DNA of 64,000 nucleotides, from contig SVUA01000001.1 of NCBI GenBank assembly GCA_015063485.1, positions 62,001 through 126,000 on the forward strand, written 5' to 3'. Below the pieces are notes generated by a model, which was not told the DNA's origin, did not search any database, and saw only the letters and a program-made list of their open reading frames with translations. Each line of letters opens with the position of its first letter. Within the stretch, counting starts at the first letter, position 1. The translations under genes and the position numbers were made by a program. This DNA comes from Oscillospiraceae bacterium (lineage in GTDB: Bacteria > Bacillota > Clostridia > Oscillospirales > CAG-272). Shown in pieces: positions 42,886-51,470 of this stretch.

Positions 42886-43599
42886 TTATTCTCCGAGATA
42901 AGCTTTTTTAATGCTTTCGTCGTTTATGAGGTCGGAGGCTTTGCCTTCCATAGCGACCGTACCCGTTTCAAGAACGTAAACTCTGTCCGAAATGGACATA
43001 GCTTTTTTCGCGTTCTGCTCAACGAGAAGGACTGTCTTACCCGCTTCTCTGATAGATCTTATTATATCAAAGACCTCGGAAACGAGGAGAGGGGAAAGAC
43101 CCATAGAGGGCTCGTCCATAACGATCATTTCGCCGCCCGAAAGGAGCGCGCGTCCCATAGCGAGCATCTGTTGCTCACCGCCGGAAAGCGTTCCCGCCAT
43201 CTGTGTTTTGCGCTCTTCAAGTCTTGGGAAAAGCTCGTAAACGTGTTTAAGATCCTTTGCGATATCCGCCTTGTCCTTACGTGTATAAGAACCCATCATC
43301 AAGTTTTCCGCAACGGTAAGGTTTTGGAATATGCGGCGGCCTTCGGGAACGTGAACAAGACCTTTTGTAACTATTTTGTGCGCAGGAGTTTTGGTTATAT
43401 CCTCTCCCTTGAAGACGATAGAGCCTTCCTTTGCGCGTATAAGACCCGTAACGGTATGAAGAGTAGTAGTCTTACCTGCGCCGTTTGCGCCGATGAGAGA
43501 TACTATCTCTCCCTTATCTACCTTAAAAGATATGCCTTTAAGAGCGCGGATCATACCATAGTTGACCACGAGGTTATTAACTTCAAGTAACGATGCCAT
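42886..43599 (-). CDS. livF: Branched-chain amino acid ABC transporter, ATPase LivF
   Basis: 237 residues from the ATG at 43599 (MASLLEVNN), which has AAAGGA eight bases upstream. The open frame extends to 43638, overlapping livG, but without a better site. Walker A GANGAGKTT, signature TLSGGEQQMLAMGRAL, Walker B MIVMDEPSMGLSP. The NYGMIRALKGIS start and AEREN-like region (EGRRIFQNLTVAENL) are typical of LivF. Last gene of the operon; it pairs with LivG to energise import. Confidence 0.92.
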   Translation of the reverse strand: MASLLEVNNLVVNYGMIRALKGISFKVDKGEIVSLIGANGAGKTTTLHTVTGLIRAKEGSIVFKGEDITKTPAHKIVTKGLVHVPEGRRIFQNLTVAENLMMGSYTRKDKADIAKDLKHVYELFPRLEERKTQMAGTLSGGEQQMLAMGRALLSGGEMIVMDEPSMGLSPLLVSEVFDIIRSIREAGKTVLLVEQNAKKAMSISDRVYVLETGTVAMEGKASDLINDESIKKAYLGE

Positions 43600-43634
43600 A
43601 GTATCATTCCTTTCTGATATCTTGTTTCTGCGGT

Positions 43635-44447
43635 TCAATCGCCGAGATACGCCTTAATGACGTCAGGCTGATTGAGGACTTCCGAGGTCTCTCCGCTTGC
43701 AAGGTCAGTTCCGAAGTTGAGAACGGTAACTCTCTCGCAAATACCGCTGACCAAGCGCATATCATGCTCGATCAAAAGGATGGTGATCCCGAATTCCTTG
43801 CGTATAAACGTGATATCGTCCATAAGCTCCTGTGTCTCGTTGGGGTTCATGCCCGCAGCGGGCTCGTCAAGAAGAAGGAGCTTGGGGTTTGTCGCCATAG
43901 CGCGCGCTATTTCAAGCTTTCTCTGCTTACCGTATGGCAGGTTTGCCGCCTTGTAATCCTTGAACTCGTCAAGCTTGAATATCTTGAGAAGCTCAAGTGC
44001 GCGGTCATAGTATTCCTTTTCGCTCTTCTTGTGCTTTGGCAGACGCAATACCGAGCTTACAACAGAGCAGGGGATCTGATTTGACAGACCTATCATAACG
44101 TTTTCGATAACGGTGAGGTTATTGAAAAGTCGAATATTCTGGAATGTACGCGCGATACCGTTTTTGTTGACTTCAATGGGAGACTTGCCCGTAAGCTCTT
44201 TTCCGCAAAGATAAAATCTTCCCGAGGTAGGCTTGTAAACGCCCGTCAAGAGATTGAACACGGTAGTCTTACCCGCACCGTTAGGACCGATAAGACCGTA
44301 AAGCTCGCCTTCCTTGATCTCAAGATTTACGTCGTCAACGGCTTTAAGACCGCCGAACTGTATGCAGAGATGTTCTGTTTTCAGAACGATCTCGCGACCG
44401 TCGTCAGCGAAGAATTTCTGATCGTTAGTGTTTTTTGACGTTGCCAT
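43635..44447 (-). CDS. livG: Branched-chain amino acid ABC transporter, ATPase LivG
   Basis: 270 residues. Walker A GPNGAGKTT near residue 55, the LivG-type insertion after ARTFQNIRLFNNLTVIENV, signature in NLPYGKQRKLEIARAMATNP, Walker B LLLLDEPAAGMNP, and the LivG C-terminus LNFGTDLASGETSEVLNQPDVIKAYLGD (in part). Its stop overlaps the upstream frame of livF; livM ends two bases before its start. Confidence 0.93.
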   Translation of the reverse strand: MATSKNTNDQKFFADDGREIVLKTEHLCIQFGGLKAVDDVNLEIKEGELYGLIGPNGAGKTTVFNLLTGVYKPTSGRFYLCGKELTGKSPIEVNKNGIARTFQNIRLFNNLTVIENVMIGLSNQIPCSVVSSVLRLPKHKKSEKEYYDRALELLKIFKLDEFKDYKAANLPYGKQRKLEIARAMATNPKLLLLDEPAAGMNPNETQELMDDITFIRKEFGITILLIEHDMRLVSGICERVTVLNFGTDLASGETSEVLNQPDVIKAYLGD

Positions 44448-44449
44448 GA

Positions 44450-45475
44450 TCAGTTATCCTCCTTTTTGACGGATTTTTTCTTTTTAAGCTTCGCTACAAG
44501 CACTCCGAAATTGTATTTCTCTCTGAAATTCTTAAGACCCGGTGCATTTCTGTAAATAACGAAAACGATAAGTATTAGGGCGAAGAAGAGGTCTTGAAGT
44601 ACCGCAAGATCGCCGCCGAGCTTTATCTGAAGAAGGTTGCGCAACCATGTAATGAGCGCCGCCGCAATAAGAGAGCCGTTGATGCTTCCCATGCCGCCGA
44701 GAACTACCATAACGAGTATCTCGATGGAATAGTTGTAGTCAAAGGTTGCGCTTTGTACGTTAGACATGGTATAGCTGAAGAGAACGCCCGCGATACCCGC
44801 GAAAGCAGAGGATATCGTGAAAACGAGCAGCTTATACTTAGTGATATCAATACCCATAGCTCTTGCCGCGATCTCGTTGTCGCGTATAGCTGTTATAGCG
44901 CGTCCGTGCTTACTTTTGATAAGATTCTGCGTTACCGCAAGGCAAATCAAAAGGAAAACGAAGCCTATAATAAAGAGATATTTGTTGTTGAAACGGGGAG
45001 TTTTAAGTCCGAGTGTTCCTCCGAACAATTCGGGTGGGAGATTCATTATAACAGTACGCACGATCTCACCGAAGGCAAGAGTAACTATCGCAAGATAGTC
45101 TCCGCGCAGACGAAGTGCGGGCAGACCGATAATAAATCCAAAGAGAGCTGCAACGCAACCGCCGACGAGAACAGAGATTATAAGTGCGGGTATGCTGTTA
45201 TCTCCGCCCATCATAGGCGCGAGGATAGTTGATACCTTACCGCCGATAAAAGCGCCTACGCACATAAATCCTGCGTGGCCGAGGCTAAGCTCACCAAGAA
45301 ATCCGACTACCATTGAAAGCGATACCGCAAGTATTGCCGCTATGGTTATCTTTTCAAAGAGAGGAAGCATAGTTCTTGATGCCATTCCTGTAATAGACAT
45401 TACAGAGAAAACGATCGCGAATGCGATAACGATGATATAATTAAGATAATTTTTGATAAACGATCTTGATCTCAT
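44450..45475 (-). CDS. livM: Branched-chain amino acid ABC transporter, permease LivM
   Basis: 341 residues with about ten membrane helices. Conserved LivM segments are GELSLGHAGFMCVGAFIGG (near 65), LRLRGDYLAIVTLAFGEIVR (near 125) and GRAITAIRDNEIAARAMGID (near 195), then the C-terminal VLGGMGSINGSLIAAAL. The tail is Lys-rich (KLKKKKSVKKEDN). Its start overlaps the livH stop by four bases, so the two permeases are translated together. Confidence 0.93.
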   Translation of the reverse strand: MRSRSFIKNYLNYIIVIAFAIVFSVMSITGMASRTMLPLFEKITIAAILAVSLSMVVGFLGELSLGHAGFMCVGAFIGGKVSTILAPMMGGDNSIPALIISVLVGGCVAALFGFIIGLPALRLRGDYLAIVTLAFGEIVRTVIMNLPPELFGGTLGLKTPRFNNKYLFIIGFVFLLICLAVTQNLIKSKHGRAITAIRDNEIAARAMGIDITKYKLLVFTISSAFAGIAGVLFSYTMSNVQSATFDYNYSIEILVMVVLGGMGSINGSLIAAALITWLRNLLQIKLGGDLAVLQDLFFALILIVFVIYRNAPGLKNFREKYNFGVLVAKLKKKKSVKKEDN

Positions 45476-46347
45476 ACCTTCTCCCTCCTCATTTTTCCGA
45501 GAATACCCGACGGTTTAACGAGAAGAATAACGATAAGTATAGAAAACTCGACCGCGTCGGTGTAGGGAGCTATTGCGGGAATACTGTTTGATATAGATTC
45601 AACGACGCCGAGAAGGATTCCGCCGAGCATTGCTCCGGGAATAGAACCGATACCTCCGATTACTGCCGCAGTGAAGGCTTTGATACCGGGCATTGCTCCA
45701 AGCGTATTTGAAAGGCTGGGGGATTTTGCGAGCATAAGATATCCCGCAACCGCCGCAAGAGCCGAACCTATAGCGAATGTGATAGCAATTATCTTATTTA
45801 CGTTGATACCCATAAGCAGAGCCGCACCCTTGTCTTCGGATACCGCAACCATCGCGCGTCCCGTCTTTGAATATTTTATAAAGAGAGACAGCGCTATCAT
45901 TATAACGATAGTGATCGCAAGAGTTATGAGTGTGCTGACTGCTATTTTCATAGACCCGACCGAGATCATGCCGTTTATCTGAAGCGCGGACATAGAGCGA
46001 GGAGCAGAGCCGAAAATGAGCTGTGCAAGGCTCTGAAGAAGATAACTTACACCAATGGCGGTGATAAGTACCGCGAGCGACGATGCGCCGCGCAAGGGCT
46101 TGTACGCAACGCGTTCTATTAAAATTCCCAAAAGCACACAGAAAACGATTGCTACGGCAAGCGCGAGAATGGGCAACTTGCATAACAAAAGAGTGACGAA
46201 CATTGCGTATCCGCCTACCATTATTACGTCTCCGTGCGCAAAATTAAGCATCTTTGCGATACCGTATACCATAGTGTAGCCAAGAGCTATCATAGCGTAC
46301 GTACCGCCCGCGCTTAATCCGTTAAGGATAGCTGTTAAGAAGTTCAT
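45472..46347 (-). CDS. livH: Branched-chain amino acid ABC transporter, permease LivH
   Basis: 291 residues with eight or more membrane helices. GYTMVYGIAKMLNFAHGDVI (near 22) and GRAMVAVSEDKGAALLMGIN (near 165) are typical LivH, and AAVIGGIGSIPGAMLGGILL near 235 is the EAA-like loop that contacts the ATPase. Starts 96 bases after the binding protein gene, with a hairpin in that gap that may reduce its expression relative to livJ. Confidence 0.93.
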   Translation of the reverse strand: MNFLTAILNGLSAGGTYAMIALGYTMVYGIAKMLNFAHGDVIMVGGYAMFVTLLLCKLPILALAVAIVFCVLLGILIERVAYKPLRGASSLAVLITAIGVSYLLQSLAQLIFGSAPRSMSALQINGMISVGSMKIAVSTLITLAITIVIMIALSLFIKYSKTGRAMVAVSEDKGAALLMGINVNKIIAITFAIGSALAAVAGYLMLAKSPSLSNTLGAMPGIKAFTAAVIGGIGSIPGAMLGGILLGVVESISNSIPAIAPYTDAVEFSILIVILLVKPSGILGKMRREKV

Positions 46348-46381
46348 AAGTTTACCTTAAATATATGTAATTTATGACAAA

Positions 46382-46408
46382 TTGCTGACACGTGTGGCGT
46401 GTCAGCAA
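46382..46408 (-). promoter_or_regulatory. Intercistronic hairpin between livJ and livH
   Basis: An 11-base perfect stem (TTGCTGACACG / CGTGTCAGCAA) with a five-base loop. It has no U-run on the minus strand, so it is a better candidate for mRNA protection or partial attenuation, giving more binding protein than permease. Confidence 0.5.
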
Positions 46409-46443
46409 AATGTTTGGTATTGTTTTTTGTTAAGATGCTTAAA

Positions 46444-47595
46444 TTAAGCGTTCTTTTCCTTGATAACGTAAGCTACAGCTGCCTTTTCAACGAAGCCGTT
46501 TGTCTGCCACTTAATGTCAGTTCCTGTAGCACCGCTGAACTTAAAGTCGCCGTTGAACTGCTCCTTGAGGATCTCGCAGAGATCGGAAGCGGAAGTGTCA
46601 GCGTCTATCTTCTTGCCTGCCTTGATAGCAGCGTCCATAGCAGCGTGGAGAGCGTAGATGCAGTCATAAGCTGCAGCGCCGAACTGGTTGAGAGTATCAG
46701 TTCCGAACTTTTCGGTGTACTTCTTTACGAAATCAGCAGCCTTACCGTCGGTAGCCTTAGAGTTGAAGTGAGAGAGCATGATGATCTGCTGAGGAATGGT
46801 GGGCATATCTTCGCCGAGCTGACCTTCAAGACCGTCGAAACCGTCGCAACCGTAGTAGATAGCGTCAGCAGCGATAATAGCCTTAGCCTGCTTCATAAAT
46901 ATAGAAGCGGGAGTATAGTAGATAGGCATAAAGATGAACTTGCAGTTCTTAACGAGTTCGATCTGAGCGGTGAAGTCATTTGCTTCGCCTGTGAAAGCTG
47001 CATCAACAGTTTTAATGCCGTCCTTGAGGTTATCCTTGAACTGATCGTAGATTCCCTTAGAATATGGGTCGTCGGACTTGTAGAAAATACCGATCTCGGT
47101 GTAGGAGAGTCCGTTTACGTACTCAGCTGCAACTTTACCCTGGTTACCGTCTGCAAAGCACATCTGGTAGCCGTTATCAAACTCAGGGATCTTGTCGCCC
47201 GAAGCGGAGGGGGTAAGGAAGAAAACGTTGTCGTTCTTAGCGAGAGCCTTGAACTCGAGACCGGGAGCAGTGGTAACTGTTCCGAGAGAAACCTGCATAC
47301 CCTTATCCATAAGGGTGTTGTAGTTGGTCTCTACAAGAGAAGGGTCGTGCTTGTCATCGGTAGATTCGAGCTTGAGCGGAATACCGTTAAGACCGCCTGC
47401 TGCGTTGATCTCTTCAACTGCCATTTCTGCGGAGTTCTTAACTGCGGTACCGTAAACGGCAGCCGCGCCGGTGAGAGGACCGGAGAATCCAATCACGATT
47501 GCTTCTTCCTCTTTCTTGTTACATCCGGCGAAAATTGCGCCGACCATAACGAGACAGAGGCAAAGAGCGAGAGCTTTGAAAAATACGTTTTTCAT
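46444..47595 (-). CDS. livJ: Branched-chain amino acid-binding lipoprotein (LivJ/LivK type)
   Basis: 383 residues. Lipoprotein signal MKNVFFKALALCLCLVMVG with lipobox AGC (Cys near 24) and an acidic KKEEEAI linker. The mature protein is a type I periplasmic-binding fold: GFSGPLTGAAAVYGTAVKNSAEMAVEEIN (in part), KDGIKTVDAAFTGEANDFTA and AAYDCIYALHAAMDAAIKAGK. It captures leucine, isoleucine, valine or related amino acids outside the membrane. First gene of the livJ-H-M-G-F operon. Confidence 0.93.
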   Translation of the reverse strand: MKNVFFKALALCLCLVMVGAIFAGCNKKEEEAIVIGFSGPLTGAAAVYGTAVKNSAEMAVEEINAAGGLNGIPLKLESTDDKHDPSLVETNYNTLMDKGMQVSLGTVTTAPGLEFKALAKNDNVFFLTPSASGDKIPEFDNGYQMCFADGNQGKVAAEYVNGLSYTEIGIFYKSDDPYSKGIYDQFKDNLKDGIKTVDAAFTGEANDFTAQIELVKNCKFIFMPIYYTPASIFMKQAKAIIAADAIYYGCDGFDGLEGQLGEDMPTIPQQIIMLSHFNSKATDGKAADFVKKYTEKFGTDTLNQFGAAAYDCIYALHAAMDAAIKAGKKIDADTSASDLCEILKEQFNGDFKFSGATGTDIKWQTNGFVEKAAVAYVIKEKNA

Positions 47596-47671
47596 GATTT
47601 TTTACCTCATATTGAATTTTTTTAGGCATCAAGAAATATGCCAATGCAATTCCTTGCCTATTATAAAGATA

Positions 47672-47700
47672 AATATATCACATATATTTGAAAATGTCAA
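47672..47700 (-). promoter_or_regulatory. Promoter of the liv operon
   Basis: TTGACA (47695-47700), 17 bases, TATATT (47672-47677) on the minus strand, about 75 bases before the livJ start codon. Confidence 0.7.
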
Positions 47701-48003
47701 GATATTTTTAAAAAAAAATAGATTTTTTGAAAAAATATTCAATATTTTATATAACATTTAATGAAGAATATTGATTTTATTTTTTTTATTGTTTTTCTTG
47801 GATTATAACTAACGCAAACGATGTGTTCGGATTTTAATTGCAAAAATGGTGATGAAAAATGCAAAGAAAATATTCAGAATATCACAAAACTCAATTGATA
47901 TTCGTTGATAAAACAGATAAATAATACAATTTCAAAAGAAGGAAAGAAAAATTTCAAAAATTCTATACTTTTATAGAAAAAATCTATATTTTTTCACAAA
48001 CCC
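47701..48003. other. AT-rich spacer without a recognised gene
   Basis: About 300 bases of very AT-rich DNA between the liv promoter and the tRNA-Ser promoter. No open frame with a ribosome site, no strong hairpin and no known RNA motif was seen. Confidence 0.5.
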
Positions 48004-48032
48004 TTGACATTTGATAAAATATGTGATAAAAT
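48004..48032 (+). promoter_or_regulatory. Promoter of tRNA-Ser(UGA)
   Basis: TTGACA (48004-48009), 17 bases, TAAAAT (48027-48032), 40 bases before the tRNA. Confidence 0.75.
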
Positions 48033-48071
48033 ATTAAAAGCGATGTGAATGTCGTTGGATTCAATATCTAT

Positions 48072-48159
48072 GGAGGGATATCGAAGTGGTCATAACGAGG
48101 CGGTCTTGAAAACCGTTTGCCCTCTGGGCACGTGGGTTCGAATCCCACTCCCTCCGCCA
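48072..48159 (+). tRNA. tRNA-Ser (anticodon UGA)
   Basis: An 88-base class II tRNA with encoded CCA. Acceptor stem GGAGGGA / TCCCTCC with G discriminator, T loop GTTCGAATC, anticodon loop CTTGAAA (UGA, reading UCA and related serine codons), and a variable arm GCCCTCTGGGC. Followed 25 bases later by a terminator. Confidence 0.96.
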
Positions 48160-48183
48160 AAATAGCGCCTGAAAACCGCATTT

Positions 48184-48212
48184 AGCCGCAAGGAAAACCT
48201 TGCGGCTTTATT
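48184..48212 (+). terminator. Terminator of tRNA-Ser(UGA)
   Basis: A ten-base stem AGCCGCAAGG / CCTTGCGGCT with AAAA loop followed by TTATT. Confidence 0.75.
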
Positions 48213-48241
48213 CTTAAATTGTACTTTTGGGAGGTTTATTT

Positions 48242-48754
48242 ATGGAAACAAAAATCGAAGCCGCTTATGTTCGAGACGAAAAATTTGCGAAAGAATATTT
48301 TTCTTACCACTCCTATAAGCGTCCTTCAGGCATTATCTTTACCGTTATCTGTATATTAGCCATCGTAAGTGGAATAATAAATGTTTTTGCATATAAAGAA
48401 TATTTGGCTATTATCGTTATTGTGCTCGGTATATACCTTTTTGTTTTAAGAGTTGTACGTGTAAAAAAGAGTATTAAAATAGCTCTTGAGAGAGATAAAG
48501 AAAGCAACCATGGCAAGTTCGTATCAGTGCAAAATCTTGTAACAGAAAATTCGATAATTGTAAAATCATCAACAAACGAATCGGGCACAGAATTTGAGAT
48601 GCCTTGTATTGAAAAGGCATATCGCTCGAAAAATTATATTTATTTAATAACTAAAGCTAAATTGGCAATTGTTTTCGATATAAATAATTTTTCAAAAGGA
48701 ACACCTGAAGAACTTGTTGAGTTCATATCTCAAAAAGGCATCAAAATCAAATAA
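48242..48754 (+). CDS. YcxB-like membrane protein
   Basis: 170 residues from the ATG at 48242, which follows GGGAGG; an in-frame ATG 15 bases earlier lies inside the ribosome site. Two adjacent membrane helices (about 27-47 and 50-72) are followed by a cytoplasmic beta-rich domain containing ENSIIVKSSTNESGTEFEMP and ending in TKAKLAIVFDIN, the layout of YcxB-like proteins. The function is not known. Monocistronic, with its own terminator. Confidence 0.68.
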   Translation: METKIEAAYVRDEKFAKEYFSYHSYKRPSGIIFTVICILAIVSGIINVFAYKEYLAIIVIVLGIYLFVLRVVRVKKSIKIALERDKESNHGKFVSVQNLVTENSIIVKSSTNESGTEFEMPCIEKAYRSKNYIYLITKAKLAIVFDINNFSKGTPEELVEFISQKGIKIK

Positions 48755-48759
48755 ATTTC

Positions 48760-48790
48760 AGCCGAAATCTTTATGGTTTCGGCTTTTTAT
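48760..48790 (+). terminator. Terminator of the YcxB-like gene
   Basis: A nine-base stem GCCGAAATC / GGTTTCGGC with one G-T pair, followed by TTTTTAT. Confidence 0.7.
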
Positions 48791-48897
48791 ATTTGCTATT
48801 CATTTTTGAATTTCAATATCAAATTTTCGTGCCACCCCGTTTTCTGCGTATTTTTAAATGCCTTATCGGTGGCGAGGTAGTTTATAATTCGTATCAT

Positions 48898-48945
48898 CAA
48901 AAAAACCCCACAGTCCGAGTCAAGCGACTCGGTTCTGCGAGGGTT
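48898..48945 (-). terminator. Terminator of the cupin gene
   Basis: A seven-base stem CCGAGTC / GACTCGG with AAGC loop inside an outer AACCC / GGGTT pairing; on the minus strand it ends in GGGGTTTTTTT. Confidence 0.65.
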
Positions 48946-48997
48946 ATTTGTTTTTTGATTTTCCAATGGGTAAACGGTATCAAACTGAGGAATGATC

Positions 48998-49345
48998 TTA
49001 AGCATAAACGATGAGCGCGATAAGCTCTACGTCCTCGTCTCCCTCATTCTTTATGGAGTGTCCCGTTCCCGCGGGGGTGAGCGTTACGTCGCCTGCGTGC
49101 AAGGTTGTCTTCGTTCCGTTATCATCGTAAACAGCCGTGCCCTTTATTATGTAAAAAAGCTCACTGTCGGTTTCGTGCACGTGATAGCCGATCCCGCAAC
49201 CCGATTTGAGAACTATCTTGCCGAAAAGTCTGCCCTTATTATTGAGCTCTTCTGCCGTAACGAAGTTCGTTACCTCTACCGTTCCGTCTCCGCCGCGCAT
49301 ATTTTCGCGAAGTTCGGGGGTAAAAGAATTGAAATTTTTAACCAT
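48998..49345 (-). CDS. Single-domain cupin protein
   Basis: 115 residues forming one cupin barrel. Motif 1 is GIGYHVHETDSELFYIIKG (near 51) with His-x-His and Glu as metal ligands, and motif 2 is HAGDVTLTPAGTGHSIKN (near 83) with the last His. Starts MVKNFNSFTPELRENMRGGDG, a common start in small cupins next to metabolic genes. The ligand or reaction is unknown. It diverges from the alcohol dehydrogenase gene. Confidence 0.85.
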   Translation of the reverse strand: MVKNFNSFTPELRENMRGGDGTVEVTNFVTAEELNNKGRLFGKIVLKSGCGIGYHVHETDSELFYIIKGTAVYDDNGTKTTLHAGDVTLTPAGTGHSIKNEGDEDVELIALIVYA

Positions 49346-49459
49346 AATCGTTTTCCTCTTGATTTTTATTTTGAATTGATTTATAATTATTATATATCAA
49401 CAGAAAAGATTTTTCAAGAGCTTTATCTGAATTTTTTAGGAATGGAGAGAAATTTAACC

Positions 49460-50584
49460 GTGAATATGAATTTTTACGTTCCAGTTAATATTATTATGGG
49501 AAAGGGTTGTATAAGCGCAAATGCCGCCGTTTTTTCAAAGGCGGGGAAGAAGTGCATGATCGTTACGGGCAAAAATGCGGCAAAAAGATCGGGCGCGCTT
49601 GATGATCTGACTGCTGCGCTTGAGCGTGTGGGAATAGAATACATTGTATTTGACGGAATAGAACAAAATCCCTCGTATAGCTCCTGCCTTGCCGCCGCGA
49701 TAGAGGCAAAAAATGCAGAAGTAGATTTTATAGTAGGCATAGGAGGCGGCTCTCCGCTTGATGCCGCAAAGGCGATCGCGGTACTTACCGCTTGTGCCGA
49801 TACGTCCGAGGAGTCAATGTACTCTATGAAATGGGACGCAGAGCCTCTGCCTGTTATTGCCATAGGTACGACTGCGGGTACGGGTAGCGAGGTGACCCCT
49901 GTTGCCGTTATAACCTCTTCCGATGGACTTAAAAAGAGCTTTCGCGCGCCATCTCTTTATCCTGTTGCGGCATTTGGAGATGCCTCGTATACGATGTCTC
50001 TATCCCCTGAATTTACTCGATCTACTGCCTTGGACGCGTTGTCCCACTGTATAGAGAGCTATTTTAACCGTACCGCAAACGATATATCCAAAACGTTTGC
50101 GATAAGGGGAATCGCTATCCTTGTTGAAATGCTAGACAAAACGGCGGATTGCCATACTTCACAGCTTCCCTTTGAGGAGAGAGAAAAGCTTTATTGTGCG
50201 TCTATTTACGGAGGACTTGCAATAAGCGTTACGGGAACGGCTTTCCCTCACGCTTTGGGATATTTTCTCTCGGAGCAGTATAACATTTGTCACGGTAACG
50301 CCTGCGCTGTCTATCTTGAGGAATTTATAAATTACAACGTTAACATCGCACCCGAGGAAGCGGATAGGCTCTTCAAGGCTATTGATGCCGATAAGGAGAC
50401 GCTTATCTCGTTGATAAAGAGGAATCTGCCCGAGTTGAAGGTGGAACTTACAAATGAAAAGATCAATGAACTTTCTCCGCGATATGAAAATAACAAAAGT
50501 TTAAATAAATGTTACGGAAAGGTCGACCGTGATTTTGCCGTGGAGATCATAGGAAAGTTGTTTGTCGACTATAAGCATAAATAA
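49460..50584 (+). CDS. Iron-containing alcohol dehydrogenase
   Basis: About 374 residues. The frame is open far upstream (to 48992, across the opposite-strand cupin), but family starts lie at MNFYVPVNIIMGKGC (ATG 49466); a GTG at 49460 is ten bases after GGAGAG and is chosen here. The NAD(P) motif is IGGGSPLDAAKAIA, then GTTAGTGSEVTPVAV, and the metal-binding residues lie in DALSHCIESYF and AFPHALGYFLSEQYNICHGNAC. It reduces aldehydes or oxidises alcohols; the real substrate cannot be told. It may matter in fermentation of deoxy-sugars (see the PduL end fragment), but this is speculative. Confidence 0.88.
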   Translation: MNMNFYVPVNIIMGKGCISANAAVFSKAGKKCMIVTGKNAAKRSGALDDLTAALERVGIEYIVFDGIEQNPSYSSCLAAAIEAKNAEVDFIVGIGGGSPLDAAKAIAVLTACADTSEESMYSMKWDAEPLPVIAIGTTAGTGSEVTPVAVITSSDGLKKSFRAPSLYPVAAFGDASYTMSLSPEFTRSTALDALSHCIESYFNRTANDISKTFAIRGIAILVEMLDKTADCHTSQLPFEEREKLYCASIYGGLAISVTGTAFPHALGYFLSEQYNICHGNACAVYLEEFINYNVNIAPEEADRLFKAIDADKETLISLIKRNLPELKVELTNEKINELSPRYENNKSLNKCYGKVDRDFAVEIIGKLFVDYKHK

Positions 50585-50606
50585 TAAAAATTATAAGTTT
50601 ATAGAC

Positions 50607-50649
50607 AAGCTCACGTTAGTTTTGGGGGTAACGTGGGCTTCTCTTTTTT
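50607..50649 (+). terminator. Terminator of the alcohol dehydrogenase gene
   Basis: A 12-base stem AAGCTCACGTTA / TAACGTGGGCTT with one G-T pair and a GGGGG-containing loop, followed by TCTTTTTT. Confidence 0.75.
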
Positions 50650-50658
50650 GAAAAACTA

Positions 50659-50687
50659 TTGACTTAATTGATATTTGATGATATAAT
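50659..50687 (+). promoter_or_regulatory. Promoter of the surface polysaccharide operon
   Basis: TTGACT (50659-50664), 17 bases, TATAAT (50682-50687). It leaves a leader of about 140 bases before the first gene in which I see no strong structure. Confidence 0.7.
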
Positions 50688-50834
50688 TACTATAAATATA
50701 TGTAGCAAAACATGAAGTGATCGTTTGTGATATTGCGAAAAAACAATTATATAGTTAACCGTTTTAATTTGAGTCGTATAAGTATGGATCGGTTCAACTA
50801 AAAGAGCGCTGCTTTCGAGGAAGGATTTTTTGAA

Positions 50835-51470
50835 ATGTATAAACATTTTTTTAAAAGATTGATTGATATAATATTGTCTTTCATGGGCGGGATCGTCTTA
50901 CTGCCCGTATTTTTTGTCATTGCTATTGCGATTGTTATTGACGATCCGGGCCCTATCTTTTTCAAGCAAAAGAGAGTTGGAAAAAACAAAAAATTGTTTT
51001 GGCTTCACAAATTTCGCAGTATGAAAGTGAAAACGCCCGATGTCCCCACTCATCTTTTGGAAAATCCTGAACAGTATATTACGCGTGTGGGAAGGTTTTT
51101 GCGCAAAACAAGTTTAGATGAGTTACCTCAGGTGTATGATATTCTGTTTAATAAGATGAGTATTATAGGTCCTCGTCCTGCGCTGTGGAATCAAGATGAT
51201 CTGATAGCTGAGCGAGACAAATACGGAGCAAACGATATAAAACCCGGACTTACCGGTTGGGCGCAGATAAACGGCAGAGACGAGCTTGAGATTCCCGTTA
51301 AAGCTGCTCTTGATGGAGAATATGTAAAAAAAATGAGCTTTAGATTTGATTGCAAGTGCTTTTTTGGTACAATAAAAAGTGTTTTGAAATCTGATGGCGT
51401 CGTTGAAGGCGGCACAGGAGAGATGAAGAAGCAGGAAGAAGAGAAGGAAAAAGAAACGGTAGAAAAATGA
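50835..51470 (+). CDS. Initiating sugar-phosphate transferase (PglC/WcaJ-type)
   Basis: 211 residues. It transfers a sugar 1-phosphate from a nucleotide sugar to undecaprenyl phosphate, the first step of the repeat unit. The N-terminal membrane helix (about 8-32, IDIILSFMGGIVLLPVFFVI) is followed by the conserved catalytic domain: FFKQKRVG, FWLHKFRSMK, KTSLDELPQ with the Asp-Glu pair, NKMSIIGPRP and KPGLTGWAQINGR. Monotopic small form, so PglC-like in size. AGGAAGG precedes the start. First gene of the operon, overlapping the next by four bases. Confidence 0.93.
   Translation: MYKHFFKRLIDIILSFMGGIVLLPVFFVIAIAIVIDDPGPIFFKQKRVGKNKKLFWLHKFRSMKVKTPDVPTHLLENPEQYITRVGRFLRKTSLDELPQVYDILFNKMSIIGPRPALWNQDDLIAERDKYGANDIKPGLTGWAQINGRDELEIPVKAALDGEYVKKMSFRFDCKCFFGTIKSVLKSDGVVEGGTGEMKKQEEEKEKETVEK

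Noticed and set aside
46399-47625. Plus-strand open frame opposite livJ (408 codons)
   Set aside because: Antisense shadow of a well-supported gene; serine/valine-rich translation typical of such shadows.
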